A DNA stretch of 64,000 bases from Microbacterium sp. nov. GSS16 (GCF_028198145.1 NZ_CP116338.1:2480001-2544000), one strand, 5' to 3'. Positions 18,889-28,190 are shown, numbered from the stretch's first letter. Program-made: numbers and translations. Notes: generated by a model from the letters alone, not told the origin.

Positions 18889-20112
18889 TCAGCGCTGCAC
18901 GGGGCTGATCAGGCGGTTCACGATGCCGGCGATCAGCACGATCCCCGAGGCGATGAGCGGCAGCAGCAATGCGGCTTGCGTGCCGAGGCTCTCGGCGATC
19001 GCTCCGGTGCCGGCGGAGGCCGCAGCCTGGCCGACGACCACGCCCGAGCCGAGCATCGTCATCACCGTCGCCGAGCGACCGAGCGGGCTTCGCGCCGCGC
19101 CGAGACTGTACTGCGTGACGATGGTCGGCCCGACACCGATGCCCAGCAGCGCGAGCGCGAGGATCATCGCGCCCACCGACCCGGCGGCCGCGAACAGCGC
19201 AGAGCCCGCCACGAGGATCGTCGCGAACACGATCCAGCGCGCATGCAGCGTGAATCGCGGCGGCAGCCACACGACGCCGAGCGCGAGCACGGCCGATCCG
19301 ACGCCCATCACCCCATACAGCAGACCCGCCTGCTCGGCGGCCCCGCGATCGGCCATGAACGAGGTGAGCGCGGTCAGCGCGGTGCCGAAGAACAGACCGA
19401 TGCCGAAGATCCCGGTCACGACCACGAGCAGGGCGGGGCGGAACAGCTCACGCGCGCGCGACGGCGCGCGGCCGTCGGAGTCGCGCTCGAGGGAGACGTG
19501 GCGTCCGGTGGGGTGCAGCGCGAAGGCTCCGACGAACAGCAGCGTCAGGGCCGATGCGATCGCGATGGGCGCCCATGGCGCGATGAACGAGGCGAGGATG
19601 CCGACCAGGAACGGTCCGAACACGAACACGGTCTCATCGGCGGCCGACTCGTACGACATGGTCGCCGAGGTGGTGCGGGCGCGCTGCATCTCGGGCATCC
19701 GCTCGGCGATGATCGTGACGAGCCGGGAGCGCGACATCGGCGAGACCTGGGGCGCGGTCGCCCCGATGGTGAAGGCCGATGCCAGCACGAGGGCGTCGGC
19801 GGCGGGGGCATAGACGATCAGGGCGAACACGGCGAGCATCGCGGCGTTCAGCACGCCGCACAGCAGCAGCACGGGTCGCTGGCCCCACCGGTCGGCCGCC
19901 GCGCCGAGGAACGGACCGACCAGTGCCGTGCCGAGGCCGACGGCGGCGGAGGTGAGCCCGCCGAGGCTCAGCGAGCCGCGGACGGTGACGACCATGGTCA
20001 GCACGCCGACGACCATCATGGCGAAGGGCAGTCGCGCGACGAACGCGATGACGAAATACGGGATGCCGATCAGCCGCAGCAGGCTCGGCGAATTGGCGGT
20101 GATCTGTGTCAT
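18889..20112 (-). CDS. MFS transporter, 12-helix
   Basis: 407 residues, about 12 hydrophobic helices, with motif A as GAAADRWGQRPVLL after helix 2 and a repeat-like segment in the second half. The central loop (about 190-215) is charged and cytoplasmic. It lies 72 bp upstream of otsA on the same strand with its own divergent promoter region at 20113-20246. Substrate not predictable; no regulator gene is adjacent. Confidence 0.85.
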   Translation of the reverse strand: MTQITANSPSLLRLIGIPYFVIAFVARLPFAMMVVGVLTMVVTVRGSLSLGGLTSAAVGLGTALVGPFLGAAADRWGQRPVLLLCGVLNAAMLAVFALIVYAPAADALVLASAFTIGATAPQVSPMSRSRLVTIIAERMPEMQRARTTSATMSYESAADETVFVFGPFLVGILASFIAPWAPIAIASALTLLFVGAFALHPTGRHVSLERDSDGRAPSRARELFRPALLVVVTGIFGIGLFFGTALTALTSFMADRGAAEQAGLLYGVMGVGSAVLALGVVWLPPRFTLHARWIVFATILVAGSALFAAAGSVGAMILALALLGIGVGPTIVTQYSLGAARSPLGRSATVMTMLGSGVVVGQAAASAGTGAIAESLGTQAALLLPLIASGIVLIAGIVNRLISPVQR

Positions 20113-20186
20113 GTGGCTCTCACACGTCGAGGGACGCGGGTCGGGTGCCGCCGCTGTCCGCCGGGATGCCGGCGGCCGGTAGATAC

Positions 20187-20203
20187 ACAGCAGGATCTGC
20201 TGT
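20187..20203. promoter_or_regulatory. perfect inverted repeat, candidate operator
   Basis: ACAGCAG-GAT-CTGCTGT is a perfect 7-bp inverted repeat in the 134-bp space between the divergent MFS gene and the small membrane protein gene. It is sized for a dimeric repressor, but no regulator is encoded beside it. Confidence 0.45.
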
Positions 20204-20246
20204 CAACCCTACCCGAGCATCCGGCCCGCTCGGATAGCGTGGAGCC

Positions 20247-20525
20247 ATGCGCTATCTCCTTCGCACCGGACTCTTCAGCGCCATCTCCACGGGGTGGACC
20301 CTGCTGCGCGGCTCGCGCGGCCAGAAGTTCACGTGGCGGGCGGTTCTCGCCTGGGTGAGCTGGGCGATCACGCTCTCACTCGCGATCGGCGCGGTCAAGG
20401 ACATGCGCCGCGTCGACAAGGGGCTGCCCGTCTCGGCCGACTCGCCCTTCGCACCCAAGCCCGACAAGAAGGAGCTTCGCGAGAAGCGCCGCGACGAGGT
20501 CAAGCGCCTTTCGAAGCAGCGCTGA
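20247..20525 (+). CDS. small single-span membrane protein
   Basis: 92 residues. One hydrophobic span (about 30-48, VLAWVSWAITLSLAIGAV) is followed by a very basic tail (KPDKKELREKRRDEVKRLSKQR, last 22 residues, quoted in part: LREKRRDEVKRLSKQR). The ATG is six bases after TAGCGT (20235-20240), so it is probably leaderless. Small proteins of this shape are common in Microbacteriaceae; no function recognised. Confidence 0.7.
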   Translation: MRYLLRTGLFSAISTGWTLLRGSRGQKFTWRAVLAWVSWAITLSLAIGAVKDMRRVDKGLPVSADSPFAPKPDKKELREKRRDEVKRLSKQR

Positions 20526-20534
20526 TCGCGCATC

Positions 20535-20569
20535 GCGCTCCGACCGCCGCCGGGCGTCGGCCGGAGCGC
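20535..20569. terminator. hairpin between convergent small membrane gene and thiolase gene
   Basis: GCGCTCCG (20535-20542) pairs with CGGAGCGC (20562-20569), and the GC-rich interior can pair further. It lies in the 56-bp space between two convergent stop codons, without a T-run. Confidence 0.55.
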
Positions 20570-20581
20570 CGCCGAAGAGAC

Positions 20582-21760
20582 TCAGCGGGTGAGGATCAGT
20601 GCCTCCCCCTGCCCGCCTCCGCCGCACAGCGCGGCGACCGCGGTGCCCGATCCGCGGCGTGAGAGCTCGTGCGCCAGGTGGACGACGAGGCGGGCTCCGC
20701 TCGCACCGATCGGATGTCCGATGGCGATGCCACCGCCGTGCACGTTGATCATGTCGCTCGACAGTCCCAGCTCCTGCTGCGATCGTGCGACAACCGCACC
20801 GAAGGCCTCGTTGATCTCGACGAGGTCGAGATCGTCGGCGGTGATGCCCTGCTTCTCGAGCGCCCGCTCGATGGCGCGCGCCGGCTGCGCCTGCAGCGAG
20901 TTGTCCGGTCCTGCGGTCTGGCCGCTGGCACCGATGACGGCGAGCACCGGCCACCCCCGGGCGTCGGCGTTCTCTCGGGTGGTGACGACGACGGCGGCCG
21001 CGCCGTCGGAGATCTGCGAGGCGTTGCCCGCGGTGATCGAGCCGCCCTCGGCGAACGCGGCGCGGAGACCGGCCAGCGACTCGACTGTCGTGTCGGGACG
21101 GATGCCCTCGTCGCTGGCGAGCACGATGGGCTCCCCCTTGCGCTGCGGCACGCTCACCTCGACGATCTCGGCGTCGAACACTCCCTCGTCCTGCGCCGCG
21201 GCGGCACGCTGGTGCGACAGCGCGGCTACAGTGTCCTGCATCTCCCGGGTCATCCCGAATCGCGGGTTGTGCCGCTCGGTCGACGCGCCCATGCTCTCGC
21301 GATCGTAGGCGTCGGTGAGCCCGTCGTGGGCCATGTGATCGAGGACCTCGACGCTGCCGTAGGTCCATCCCTCGCGCGAGCCCATCAGCAGGTGCGGCGC
21401 GCGGGTCATGGACTCCATGCCGCCCGCGACGACGGTTGTGGCGTCGCCGGTGCGGATCATGCGCGCCGCATCGATGATCGCCGTGAGCCCCGACAGGCAG
21501 ACCTTGTTGACCGAGCTCGCCGGCACGTCCCAGCCGATGCCCGCGCCGACCGCGGCCTGGCGGGCGGCGTTCTGCCCGGAGCCTGCGGCCAGCACCTGCC
21601 CCATGATCACCGCGTCCACGGCATCCGGCGCGACCGACGCCTGCTCGAGCGCGCCGCGGATGGCCAGCGAGCCCAGCTGCGGTGCGGTGAACGAGGCCAG
21701 CTGACCCTTCAGCCGCCCCTGCGGGGTGCGGGCGGCGGCGACGATGACGATGTCGCTCAT
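20582..21760 (-). CDS. acetyl-CoA acetyltransferase (thiolase)
   Basis: 392-residue thiolase. Catalytic triad C88 ([10 protein letters not shown]), H349 ([13 protein letters not shown]) and C379 ([11 protein letters not shown]) sits at almost the same positions as in Zoogloea biosynthetic thiolase. It is the third gene of a scoA-scoB-thiolase operon; ATG 21760 overlaps the scoB stop. With the CoA-transferase it would convert acetoacetate to two acetyl-CoA. A 3-oxoadipyl-CoA thiolase (PcaF) role is possible since an IclR regulator controls many pca operons, but sequence looks closer to AtoB/PhaA. Confidence 0.9.
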   Translation of the reverse strand: MSDIVIVAAARTPQGRLKGQLASFTAPQLGSLAIRGALEQASVAPDAVDAVIMGQVLAAGSGQNAARQAAVGAGIGWDVPASSVNKVCLSGLTAIIDAARMIRTGDATTVVAGGMESMTRAPHLLMGSREGWTYGSVEVLDHMAHDGLTDAYDRESMGASTERHNPRFGMTREMQDTVAALSHQRAAAAQDEGVFDAEIVEVSVPQRKGEPIVLASDEGIRPDTTVESLAGLRAAFAEGGSITAGNASQISDGAAAVVVTTRENADARGWPVLAVIGASGQTAGPDNSLQAQPARAIERALEKQGITADDLDLVEINEAFGAVVARSQQELGLSSDMINVHGGGIAIGHPIGASGARLVVHLAHELSRRGSGTAVAALCGGGGQGEALILTR

Positions 21761-22416
21761 GAGTGCTCCTTCAGAGTTTCGGGGATGGTCAGTGCGGGTT
21801 CGGTGGCGGCGACGACGTCCTGCACGCTCACACCCGGCGCGGTCTCGACCAGGACGAGCCCGTCGTGTGTCACGTCGATGACGGCGAGATCGGTGATGAT
21901 CCGGTCGACCACACCCCTGCCGGTCAGCGGCAGCGAGCAGTCGTTCACGATCTTCGCCGATCCGTCCTTGGCGACGTGCTCCATGAGGATGATGACCCGG
22001 CCGGCGCCGTGCACGAGGTCCATGGCACCGCCCGGGCCCTTGACCATCTTGCCGGGAATCATCCAGTTCGCCAGGTCGCCGGTCGCCGACACCTGCATGG
22101 CGCCGAGGATCGCGGCGTCGATCTTGCCGCCGCGGATCATGCCGAAGCTCGTCGCCGAGTCGAAGAACGCCGCGCCCGGCAACAGGGTCACGGTCTCCTT
22201 GCCGGCGTTGATCAGGTCGGGATCGACGTTCTCCTCGGTCGGGTACGGGCCGACCCCGAGAATGCCGTTCTCGGACTGCAGCACGACGGTCACGTCGTCC
22301 GGCACATGGTTGGGCACCAGGGTGGGCAGACCGATGCCGAGGTTGACGTACTCGCCGTCGGTGAGCTCCTGGGCGGCTCGGGCCGCCATCTCGTCGCGGG
22401 TGAGCGCCATGGTCAT
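21757..22416 (-). CDS. scoB: 3-oxoacid CoA-transferase subunit B
   Basis: 219 residues, class I CoA-transferase beta subunit. The catalytic glutamate is E49 in [23 protein letters not shown] and [19 protein letters not shown] are family blocks. I start at ATG 22416 because its ATGA overlaps the stop of subunit A; an in-frame ATG two codons later is the alternative. It acts as heterodimer/tetramer with subunit A, moving CoA from succinyl-CoA to a 3-oxoacid (acetoacetate or 3-oxoadipate). Confidence 0.92.
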   Translation of the reverse strand: MTMALTRDEMAARAAQELTDGEYVNLGIGLPTLVPNHVPDDVTVVLQSENGILGVGPYPTEENVDPDLINAGKETVTLLPGAAFFDSATSFGMIRGGKIDAAILGAMQVSATGDLANWMIPGKMVKGPGGAMDLVHGAGRVIILMEHVAKDGSAKIVNDCSLPLTGRGVVDRIITDLAVIDVTHDGLVLVETAPGVSVQDVVAATEPALTIPETLKEHS

Positions 22417-23192
22417 CTCTTCCCTTCCTGGGGGCGGGTCGTGCGGCGCTCGATGCGCTTCTCGATGTCGCCGCCCACCTCGACCACCCGGTGCACGTAG
22501 ACGCCGGGGAGGTGCACGCTGTCGGGGTCGAGCTCGCCCGGTTCTACGAGCTGCTCCACCTGCGCGATGCAGATGCGGCCCGCCATGGCCGCGAGAGGGT
22601 TGAAGTTTCGTGCGGCCTTGTTGAACACGAGGTTGCCGTGCCGGTCGCCCATCAGCGCGTGCACGAGCGCGAAGTCGGTGGTGATCGCCTCTTCGAGCAC
22701 GAAGTCGCGCTGCTCGCCGTGGAAGTCGAAGGCGCGCACGTCCTTGACGGGCGAAGCCACGGCGATCGTGCCGTCGGCGTTGTACCGGCGCGGGAGCCCG
22801 CCCTCGGCGACCTGCGTTCCGACACCCGTCTGCGTGAAGAATGCGGCTATGCCCGAACCGCCGGCGCGCAGCTTCTCGGCCAGCGTCCCCTGCGGGGTGA
22901 GCTCGAGCTCGAGGTCGCCCTCGAGGAACTGCCGTTCGAACTCCTTGTTCTCGCCGACGTAGGAGGAGGTCATCTTGCGGATGCGGCGCGATCCGAGCAG
23001 GATGCCCAGGCCCCAGTCGTCGACGCCGCAGTTGTTGCTCACGACGCTGAGATCGCCGGTGCCCTGCGCATGCAGCGCCTCGATGAGCGCCATGGGATTG
23101 CCGGAGAGGCCGAAGCCGCCGACGGCGAGCGACGCGCCGTGCGGGATGTCGGCGACCGCCTCGGCCGCCGATGGGAACTGTTTGTCGATCAA
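22413..23192 (-). CDS. scoA: 3-oxoacid CoA-transferase subunit A
   Basis: 259 residues, class I CoA-transferase alpha subunit with [17 protein letters not shown] and [14 protein letters not shown] blocks. Start choice: the GTG at 23198 directly abuts the GAAGGA ribosome site, too close to use, whereas TTG 23192 has the normal gap and gives the family-like N-terminus (M)[12 protein letters not shown]. It is first gene of the operon, divergent from the IclR regulator with 101 bp between them. Confidence 0.9.
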   Translation of the reverse strand: MIDKQFPSAAEAVADIPHGASLAVGGFGLSGNPMALIEALHAQGTGDLSVVSNNCGVDDWGLGILLGSRRIRKMTSSYVGENKEFERQFLEGDLELELTPQGTLAEKLRAGGSGIAAFFTQTGVGTQVAEGGLPRRYNADGTIAVASPVKDVRAFDFHGEQRDFVLEEAITTDFALVHALMGDRHGNLVFNKAARNFNPLAAMAGRICIAQVEQLVEPGELDPDSVHLPGVYVHRVVEVGGDIEKRIERRTTRPQEGKR

Positions 23193-23256
23193 GACCACTC
23201 CTTCGTGTGCGCTGTCTCCAGCATCCGCGCACGCCCGACAGCAGGCAAGCCGGCGC

Positions 23257-23286
23257 TTGCGATGTGGTCGTCCGACCGACTAGCGT
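23257..23286 (+). promoter_or_regulatory. iclR promoter with candidate operator
   Basis: TTGCGA (23257-23262), 18 bases, TAGCGT (23281-23286), then the GTG start seven bases on. Between the hexamers lies the inverted repeat GGTCG-TC-CGACC (23266-23277), where IclR-family dimers often bind. This would let the regulator repress itself and control the divergent scoA operon. Confidence 0.5.
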
Positions 23287-23293
23287 CCACATC

Positions 23294-24088
23294 GTGGAAC
23301 GGCTGGACGGCACGCGGCGCACAGTGCCCGGAGCGCAGGCGGTCGCGCGCGCTGCGGCGCTGCTGCGCCTGGTCTCGGCATCCGCAGACGGTGTCGGCCT
23401 GCAGTCGCTGGCGCGGGATGCCGGGCTGAGCCGCTCTACCGCGCACCGCCTGCTCACGGCGCTGCGCGTCGAGGGGCTCGTCGACCAGGACGAGACGACG
23501 GCGAGATGGATGCCGGGGCCCGAGCTGTATCTGATGGGAACCGTCGCGGCCGCGCGGTACGACATCACCGAGCTCTCTCGCGACATCGTGCGATCGCTCG
23601 CCGTGAAGACGGACGAGAGCGCGTTCCTCTCCACGCGTCGTGCTGACGAGACGGTGTGCCTGGTGCGCGAGGAGGGCTCGTTCCCCATCCGCTCCTTCGT
23701 GCTCAGCGAGGGGGTGCGCTTCCCCCTCGGTGTGGCGAGTGCGGGCCTGGCGATCCTCGCTTTCCTCCCCGACCACGATGTGGATGCGTATCTCGAACGC
23801 CACCCAGAGCTGGAGGAGCGATGGGGCTCGGCGCACGGCGACCGCCCGCTGCGGCGAAGGCTGGGCGAGACGAAGGCGCGCGGGTACTCGGTCAACCCCG
23901 GGCTGATCGTGGAGGGCTCGTGGGGCATGGCGGCCGCGGTGTTCGACAGGGAGGGCCGTCCGGATTGGGCCCTCAGCATCACCGGCGTCGAGTTCCGCTT
24001 CTCAGCGGATAGGCTTCCCCAGCTGGGCCGAACACTGCTGGCGCACGCGCACCAGCTCTCGTCGCGGATCGCAGGCGGCCGCCACTGA
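23294..24088 (+). CDS. IclR family transcriptional regulator
   Basis: 264 residues. The N-terminal winged helix-turn-helix (about 18-75: [22 protein letters not shown]) precedes the GAF-like IclR effector domain (about 90-260). GTG 23294 is preferred over earlier in-frame starts because it follows a TAGCGT hexamer by seven bases. It is divergent from the CoA-transferase/thiolase operon, the usual arrangement for a pathway-specific IclR protein such as PcaR or one responding to a keto acid. Confidence 0.9.
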   Translation: MERLDGTRRTVPGAQAVARAAALLRLVSASADGVGLQSLARDAGLSRSTAHRLLTALRVEGLVDQDETTARWMPGPELYLMGTVAAARYDITELSRDIVRSLAVKTDESAFLSTRRADETVCLVREEGSFPIRSFVLSEGVRFPLGVASAGLAILAFLPDHDVDAYLERHPELEERWGSAHGDRPLRRRLGETKARGYSVNPGLIVEGSWGMAAAVFDREGRPDWALSITGVEFRFSADRLPQLGRTLLAHAHQLSSRIAGGRH

Positions 24089-24096
24089 TCCATTAG

Positions 24097-24124
24097 ATAC
24101 CGTCGGGTATATACTTGTTGGTAT
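24097..24124. promoter_or_regulatory. marR promoter with overlapping inverted repeats
   Basis: ATACC-GTCG-GGTAT (24097-24110) and ATAC-TTGTTG-GTAT (24111-24124) are adjacent inverted repeats; the second ends in the ATG start codon. TATACT (24110-24115), a consensus -10, lies between them seven bases from the start. Binding here by the MarR product would block its own leaderless transcript. Confidence 0.65.
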
Positions 24125-24569
24125 GCATAAATCCGAAGCGGTCACGGCGATCGTTCTCGCCGCGCACGCGCTGGCGCGGATCGCCGCACACGATGCCGGC
24201 AACGACGCACCGTCGGCGCAGTGGCGTGCTCTCAGCATCCTCGATCAGCGGGGCGGGATGCGTCTCGGCGCCCTGGCGTCCGCCGCCCGCACGACGCAGC
24301 CGGGCATGACTCGCCTGATCGGCACGCTCGAGCAGGCGGGCCTGGTCGAGCGCACCGCCGACCCCCACGACTCCCGAGCCACCGTCGTCACCGCGACGGA
24401 GGCCGGAATCCGCGCCCTTGACGACTGGCGCACCGAGCTGGGCGCCACGCTGGCCCCGCGCTTCGACGGCCTCGGCGACGACGACTGGCGAGCGATCGAG
24501 CGCACCGCCGCCATCCTCGGCGAGCGCGCGCAGAGCACATCATCCGACACGACAGGAGCACACGAATGA
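24123..24569 (+). CDS. MarR family transcriptional regulator
   Basis: 148 residues, the normal MarR size, with winged helix core [28 protein letters not shown] and the wing [20 protein letters not shown] (about 55-100). The start codon overlaps an inverted repeat and has a TATACT hexamer seven bases before, so it is leaderless and probably autorepressed. Its stop overlaps the MFS gene start (ATGA), so regulator and transporter are one operon. Confidence 0.92.
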   Translation: MHKSEAVTAIVLAAHALARIAAHDAGNDAPSAQWRALSILDQRGGMRLGALASAARTTQPGMTRLIGTLEQAGLVERTADPHDSRATVVTATEAGIRALDDWRTELGATLAPRFDGLGDDDWRAIERTAAILGERAQSTSSDTTGAHE

Positions 24570-25792
24570 GCGGAACACCACAGGGATCGATCTGGCGTCA
24601 GCCGGCACAGGTGTGGGCGGTCGCGTTCGCGTGCGTCGTCGCGTTCATGGGCATCGGTCTGGTCGACCCCATCCTTCCTGCGATCGCGGAATCGCTGCAG
24701 GCCTCCCCCGTCGAGACGGAGCTGCTGTTCACCAGCTACCTGCTGGTGACCGGGCTCGCGATGCTCATCACCAGCTGGATCTCCAGCCGCATCGGCGCCA
24801 AGGCCACGCTGCTGGTGGGCCTCGGGCTGATCGTGATCTTCGCCCTGCTGTGCGCGGTGAGCGGCAGCGTCGACTGGGTGATCGGCTTCCGCGCCGGCTG
24901 GGGACTGGGCAACGCGCTCTTCATCTCGACCGCGCTGGCGACCATCGTCGGCGCCGCTGCCGGCGGCAGCGGCGCCGCCATCGTGCTCTACGAGGCGGCG
25001 CTCGGTCTCGGCATCGCGGTCGGTCCGCTGCTCGGCGGTCTGCTCGGCGAGCTCAGCTGGCGCGGCCCGTTCTTCGGCGTCGTGGTGTTGATGGCCATCG
25101 GGTTCATCGCCGTGCTCACGCTCGTGCGCACCGACGGCGAGCGCCGCGAGCCGATGCCGTTCTCAGCGCCGTTCCGCGCGCTGCGCCGCCCCGCCCTCGC
25201 CGTGCTCGCCGTGGCCGCCCTGTTCTACAACATCGGCTTCTTCGTGCTGCTGGCGTTCTCGCCGTTCCCCCTCGGCTTCGGTGCCATGGGCATCGGTCTG
25301 ACCTTCTTCGGCTGGGGTGTGGCACTCGCGGTCACGAGCGTCTGGGTGGCTCCCGCCCTGATGCGCCGCGCCTCTCGTGCATCGATCATCCTCATCACCC
25401 TGCCACTTCTGGCCGTCGACCTCATCGTCGCGGGTCTCGTCGTCGCCGACCCCGCCGCGCTGGTGGTGTGCATCATCGCCGGCGGTCTGCTGCTCGGCGT
25501 GATGAACACCGTCCTGACCGAGGCCGTGATGGAGGCCACCGACCTGCCGCGCTCGGTCGCCTCGTCGGCCTACTCCGCCGTGCGGTTCCTCGGCGGCGCG
25601 ATGGCGCCCCCGACGGCGGCCGCCCTCGCCCACGCGTACGGCGACACCGTTCCCTACCTGTTCGCGGCGGCCGCCGTGCTGCTCGCGGCTCTGACGGTTC
25701 TTCTCGGTCGCCGCGCCCTCGCCCACATCGACGACCCGGCCGCGGGCGACGGCGAGGAGGCCGCGGCTATCCTCATCGGAGACGCCGCGTGA
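24566..25792 (+). CDS. MFS efflux transporter controlled by MarR
   Basis: 408 residues, 12 helices, DHA1-like drug antiporter. The segment after helix 2 is SRIGAKATLLVG, and helix 5 has GLGIAVGPLLGGLLGELSWRGPF (quoted in part: IAVGPLLGGLLGELSW), the antiporter motif C. ATGA overlap with the MarR gene indicates co-expression; inducer and substrate are probably the same small molecule. Inner membrane. Confidence 0.9.
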   Translation: MSGTPQGSIWRQPAQVWAVAFACVVAFMGIGLVDPILPAIAESLQASPVETELLFTSYLLVTGLAMLITSWISSRIGAKATLLVGLGLIVIFALLCAVSGSVDWVIGFRAGWGLGNALFISTALATIVGAAAGGSGAAIVLYEAALGLGIAVGPLLGGLLGELSWRGPFFGVVVLMAIGFIAVLTLVRTDGERREPMPFSAPFRALRRPALAVLAVAALFYNIGFFVLLAFSPFPLGFGAMGIGLTFFGWGVALAVTSVWVAPALMRRASRASIILITLPLLAVDLIVAGLVVADPAALVVCIIAGGLLLGVMNTVLTEAVMEATDLPRSVASSAYSAVRFLGGAMAPPTAAALAHAYGDTVPYLFAAAAVLLAALTVLLGRRALAHIDDPAAGDGEEAAAILIGDAA

Positions 25793-25829
25793 GCGGCATC
25801 CACCCTTCGCGCCGATGAGGAGAGAGCTC

Positions 25830-26312
25830 GTGACCGATTACGACACGCTTCCGCCCCGCAGCCGTCTCGTGCGCGAGCGTCTCGCCGAAGCCGGGATCGA
25901 CGCCCGCATCATCGTGCTGCCCGAATCGGCGCACACCGCCGCCCTGGCCGCGCACGCCATCGGATGCCCGGTGGGCGCGATCGCGAACAGTCTCGTGCTC
26001 GTCGCCGACGGGGAGCCGATCCTGGTCATGACCAGTGGGGCCCATCGTGTGGACTTCGTCGTGCTCGCCGAGCAGATCGGGGCGGAGTCCGTGGCGATGG
26101 CGTCGCCGGCGGTCGTGCGGTCGTCGACGGGACAGGTCATCGGCGGGGTGGCGCCGGTCGGGCACCCCGCTCCCCTGCCGACCTACCTCGACGAGTCTCT
26201 CAGCGCGTTCGGCGAGGTGTGGACGGCAGGGGGCACCGCCGAGACCGTGCTGCCGCTCACCTTCGCGCAGCTGACCGAGGTGACCGGCGGCAGGATGGTG
26301 CGGGTGCGCTGA
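25830..26312 (+). CDS. YbaK/EbsC-family aminoacyl-tRNA deacylase-like protein
   Basis: 160 residues covering one YbaK/prolyl-tRNA editing domain: GCPVGAIANSLVLVADGEPILVMTSGAHRVD and the GGVAPVGHPAPLPTYLDESL block, both family-typical. GTG 25830 is chosen over ATG 25815 because GAGGAG stands seven bases before the GTG and nothing precedes the ATG. Free-standing members hydrolyse mischarged tRNA such as Cys- or Ala-tRNA(Pro). It follows the MFS gene by 37 bases; its stop codon abuts that of the next, convergent gene (TGATCA). Confidence 0.85.
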   Translation: MTDYDTLPPRSRLVRERLAEAGIDARIIVLPESAHTAALAAHAIGCPVGAIANSLVLVADGEPILVMTSGAHRVDFVVLAEQIGAESVAMASPAVVRSSTGQVIGGVAPVGHPAPLPTYLDESLSAFGEVWTAGGTAETVLPLTFAQLTEVTGGRMVRVR

Positions 26313-26792
26313 TCACTCGACCATCAGGTCGTCGATCTCGAGGTCCTCGTCGAGCAGGCAGTAGATGATCAGGTCGGGGTACTCCTCCGGAGCGATGAAG
26401 AGCAGCGTGATGCCTCCGTCGCCGAACACCACAACGCCGTCCAGAGCGATGTCGTCTCTCAGCGCCTGCAGCGCCTCGACCAGGTCGGCCTCGTCGTCGT
26501 CTTCGTAGGCGGCTTCGGTGAGCTCTTCGACGACCTCGCTCTCGCGCGCCTCGAGGATCTCCTCCGTGAGACGCGCCAGGGCGTGCTTCACGGTCTCCTG
26601 CATGGTCTCGAGGTCGGGAAGGTCCTCCCGCTCGACAGGCTCCTCGTCCTCTTCGTCGTCCTCATCTTCGTCGTCGTAGTCGAACTCCTCATCGAATTCG
26701 TACTCGACCGTGACGCGTCGGCCTCCGGGCAGTTCCACGGTCGCGGTGAGCGCGCCGTCCTCATCGGTGTCGATGTCGTCGAGATCGATCAT
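26313..26792 (-). CDS. very acidic protein, unknown function
   Basis: 159 residues with a strongly acidic tract (about 33-58, long D/E run) after a short beta-like N-terminus, a helical middle, and a hydrophobic-acidic C-terminus (LIIYCLLDEDLEIDDLMVE). AGGAGGT seven bases before ATG 26792 fixes the start; the GTG three codons earlier overlaps the ribosome site. No family recognised. The acidity recalls DNA-mimic or small immunity proteins, but that is only resemblance. Confidence 0.75.
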   Translation of the reverse strand: MIDLDDIDTDEDGALTATVELPGGRRVTVEYEFDEEFDYDDEDEDDEEDEEPVEREDLPDLETMQETVKHALARLTEEILEARESEVVEELTEAAYEDDDEADLVEALQALRDDIALDGVVVFGDGGITLLFIAPEEYPDLIIYCLLDEDLEIDDLMVE

Positions 26793-26891
26793 GAGAGCCA
26801 CCTCCTGTCCGCCATGTTCTCACCGGGAGGCCGCGTACGGAAGAGCCGAAGGAAGCGTGGTGCCGGTGCCGCGCTGCTCTAAGGTCGTCGC

Positions 26892-27980
26892 ATGAGGAGA
26901 ACGCGTGGACGGGTCGTCGATGTCGACACGCTCGCGGACTTCGACCGTCGTCTCGCCGCAGGCGCCCGCTCGCTCTACGGATGGCGGATGCGCGCACTGG
27001 ACCTGACCGAGCGCAGCAGCGCCCTGCGGTCGGTCGATGTCACCGGATCGCTGTTCCTGGGCTGTCGCCTGGCGCTCGCCGACGAGTCGTCGGTGCGGGC
27101 GCGTGGCGCGGTGGTGTTCCCGGAGGTTCCCGGCATCCCGATCGACACCTACCGCACTGCGCTGTACACGCCTGGCGAGCTGTTCGGAACCGCGGACTAC
27201 GCGGACAGTCTCGATGCGCGCACCTACGCCTGGTCGAAGCGCGTGACGTCGAGGGATGCCGCGCTCGCGAAGTCGCTGCACGATCACACCATCGATCTGG
27301 CGCTCTCGGACTGGGTGAGCGGTCGGCGGCTCGTCGGCGTCATGGGCGGGCATGGTGTAGTGCGCGGCAGCCGCGAGTACGCCGACGGGGTCGAGCTCGG
27401 CCAGCACCTGTCTCAGACGCTGACGGTCGCGACCGGCGGCGGACCGGGCGCGATGGAGGCCGTCAACCTCGGCGGGTATCTCGCGGGCCGAGGAGCGGAT
27501 GCCCGAGAGCACGCGCTCGGGATGCTCGCCGCGGTGCCGAGCTTCGCACCGAGCATCGCCGCGTGGGCCGACGCGGCATTCGCCGTGCGGCACGAGTTCC
27601 CCGGCGGCGGCGAATCGCTCGGCATCCCCACCTGGCACTACGGACACGAGCCGCCGAACCCGTTCGCCAGCGCGATCGCCAAGTACTTCCGCAACGCGCA
27701 GCGCGAGGCGATCCTGCTGGAGGTGTGCCAGGCCGGCATCGTGTTCCTGCCGGGGTCGGGTGGCACCGTGCAGGAGATCTTCCAGGATGCCTGCGAGAAC
27801 TTCTACGCCGACGAGTCGTCGGTCGCCCCGATGATCCTCGTCGGGTGTGCGTACTGGACCGAGCAGTACCCCGCCTGGCCGCTGCTGACCGCACTCGCCG
27901 CCGGGCGGCCGATGGAGCGCCACGTGCACCTCGTCGACACCGTGCAGGAAGCGGTCGATCTCGCCACCGCCGGCACCTGA
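26892..27980 (+). CDS. LOG family (Rossmann-fold nucleotide-binding) protein
   Basis: 362 residues. The C-terminal two thirds hold the LOG/lysine-decarboxylase-like fold: GVMGGHGVVRG, VATGGGPGAMEAVNLG and the phosphate-loop VFLPGSGGTVQEIFQ. Small LOG proteins are cytokinin-type phosphoribohydrolases of about 190 residues; this longer form with a roughly 130-residue N-terminal extension is common in actinobacteria with no settled substrate. ATG follows TAAGGT by six bases (26880-26885), leaderless. Confidence 0.85.
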   Translation: MRRTRGRVVDVDTLADFDRRLAAGARSLYGWRMRALDLTERSSALRSVDVTGSLFLGCRLALADESSVRARGAVVFPEVPGIPIDTYRTALYTPGELFGTADYADSLDARTYAWSKRVTSRDAALAKSLHDHTIDLALSDWVSGRRLVGVMGGHGVVRGSREYADGVELGQHLSQTLTVATGGGPGAMEAVNLGGYLAGRGADAREHALGMLAAVPSFAPSIAAWADAAFAVRHEFPGGGESLGIPTWHYGHEPPNPFASAIAKYFRNAQREAILLEVCQAGIVFLPGSGGTVQEIFQDACENFYADESSVAPMILVGCAYWTEQYPAWPLLTALAAGRPMERHVHLVDTVQEAVDLATAGT

Positions 27981-28012
27981 GGCGCGCAACCCGCCCGGCA
28001 GACCGATGCGAT

Positions 28013-28041
28013 TTGGCGCGACCATCGGCCGCTGGTAATGT
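28013..28041 (+). promoter_or_regulatory. tRNA-Lys promoter
   Basis: TTGGCG (28013-28018), 17 bases, TAATGT (28036-28041), 33 bases before the tRNA 5' end. Good match to a housekeeping sigma-70 type promoter. Confidence 0.7.
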
Positions 28042-28074
28042 AATTCCTCGGCCGGGGAAATCTTCCCGGGCCAC

Positions 28075-28147
28075 GCACCTCTAGCTCAATCGGCAGAGCA
28101 ACTGACTCTTAATCAGTGGGTTCAGGGTTCAAGTCCCTGGGGGTGCA
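28075..28147 (+). tRNA. tRNA-Lys (anticodon CTT)
   Basis: A full cloverleaf can be drawn: acceptor GCACCTC (28075-28081) with GGGGTGC (28140-28146), anticodon stem ACTGA/TCAGT (28101-28105, 28113-28117) around loop CTCTTAA with CTT at 28108-28110, and T stem CAGGG/CCCTG around TTCAAGT. Discriminator A at 28147. The 3' CCA is not encoded. A T-tailed terminator follows at once. Confidence 0.96.
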
Positions 28148-28152
28148 CGGAC

Positions 28153-28190
28153 AAGCCCCGAAGACTCTCGCCAGTCTTCGGGGCTTTTCT
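28153..28190 (+). terminator. Rho-independent terminator of tRNA-Lys
   Basis: 14-bp stem (28153-28166 with 28173-28186), 6-nt loop, then TTTTCT. This is the clearest canonical terminator with a T-run in the window. Confidence 0.93.

Noticed and set aside
26313..27980. Toxin-immunity pair made of the acidic protein and the LOG-family protein
   Set aside because: The two genes are divergent with separate promoters, and LOG proteins are not known toxins; the acidic composition alone is not enough.
28075..28190. tRNA-Lys 3' end as an attL site of an integrated element
   Set aside because: No second copy of the T-arm/acceptor segment and no integrase were found in the following 36 kb of the window.
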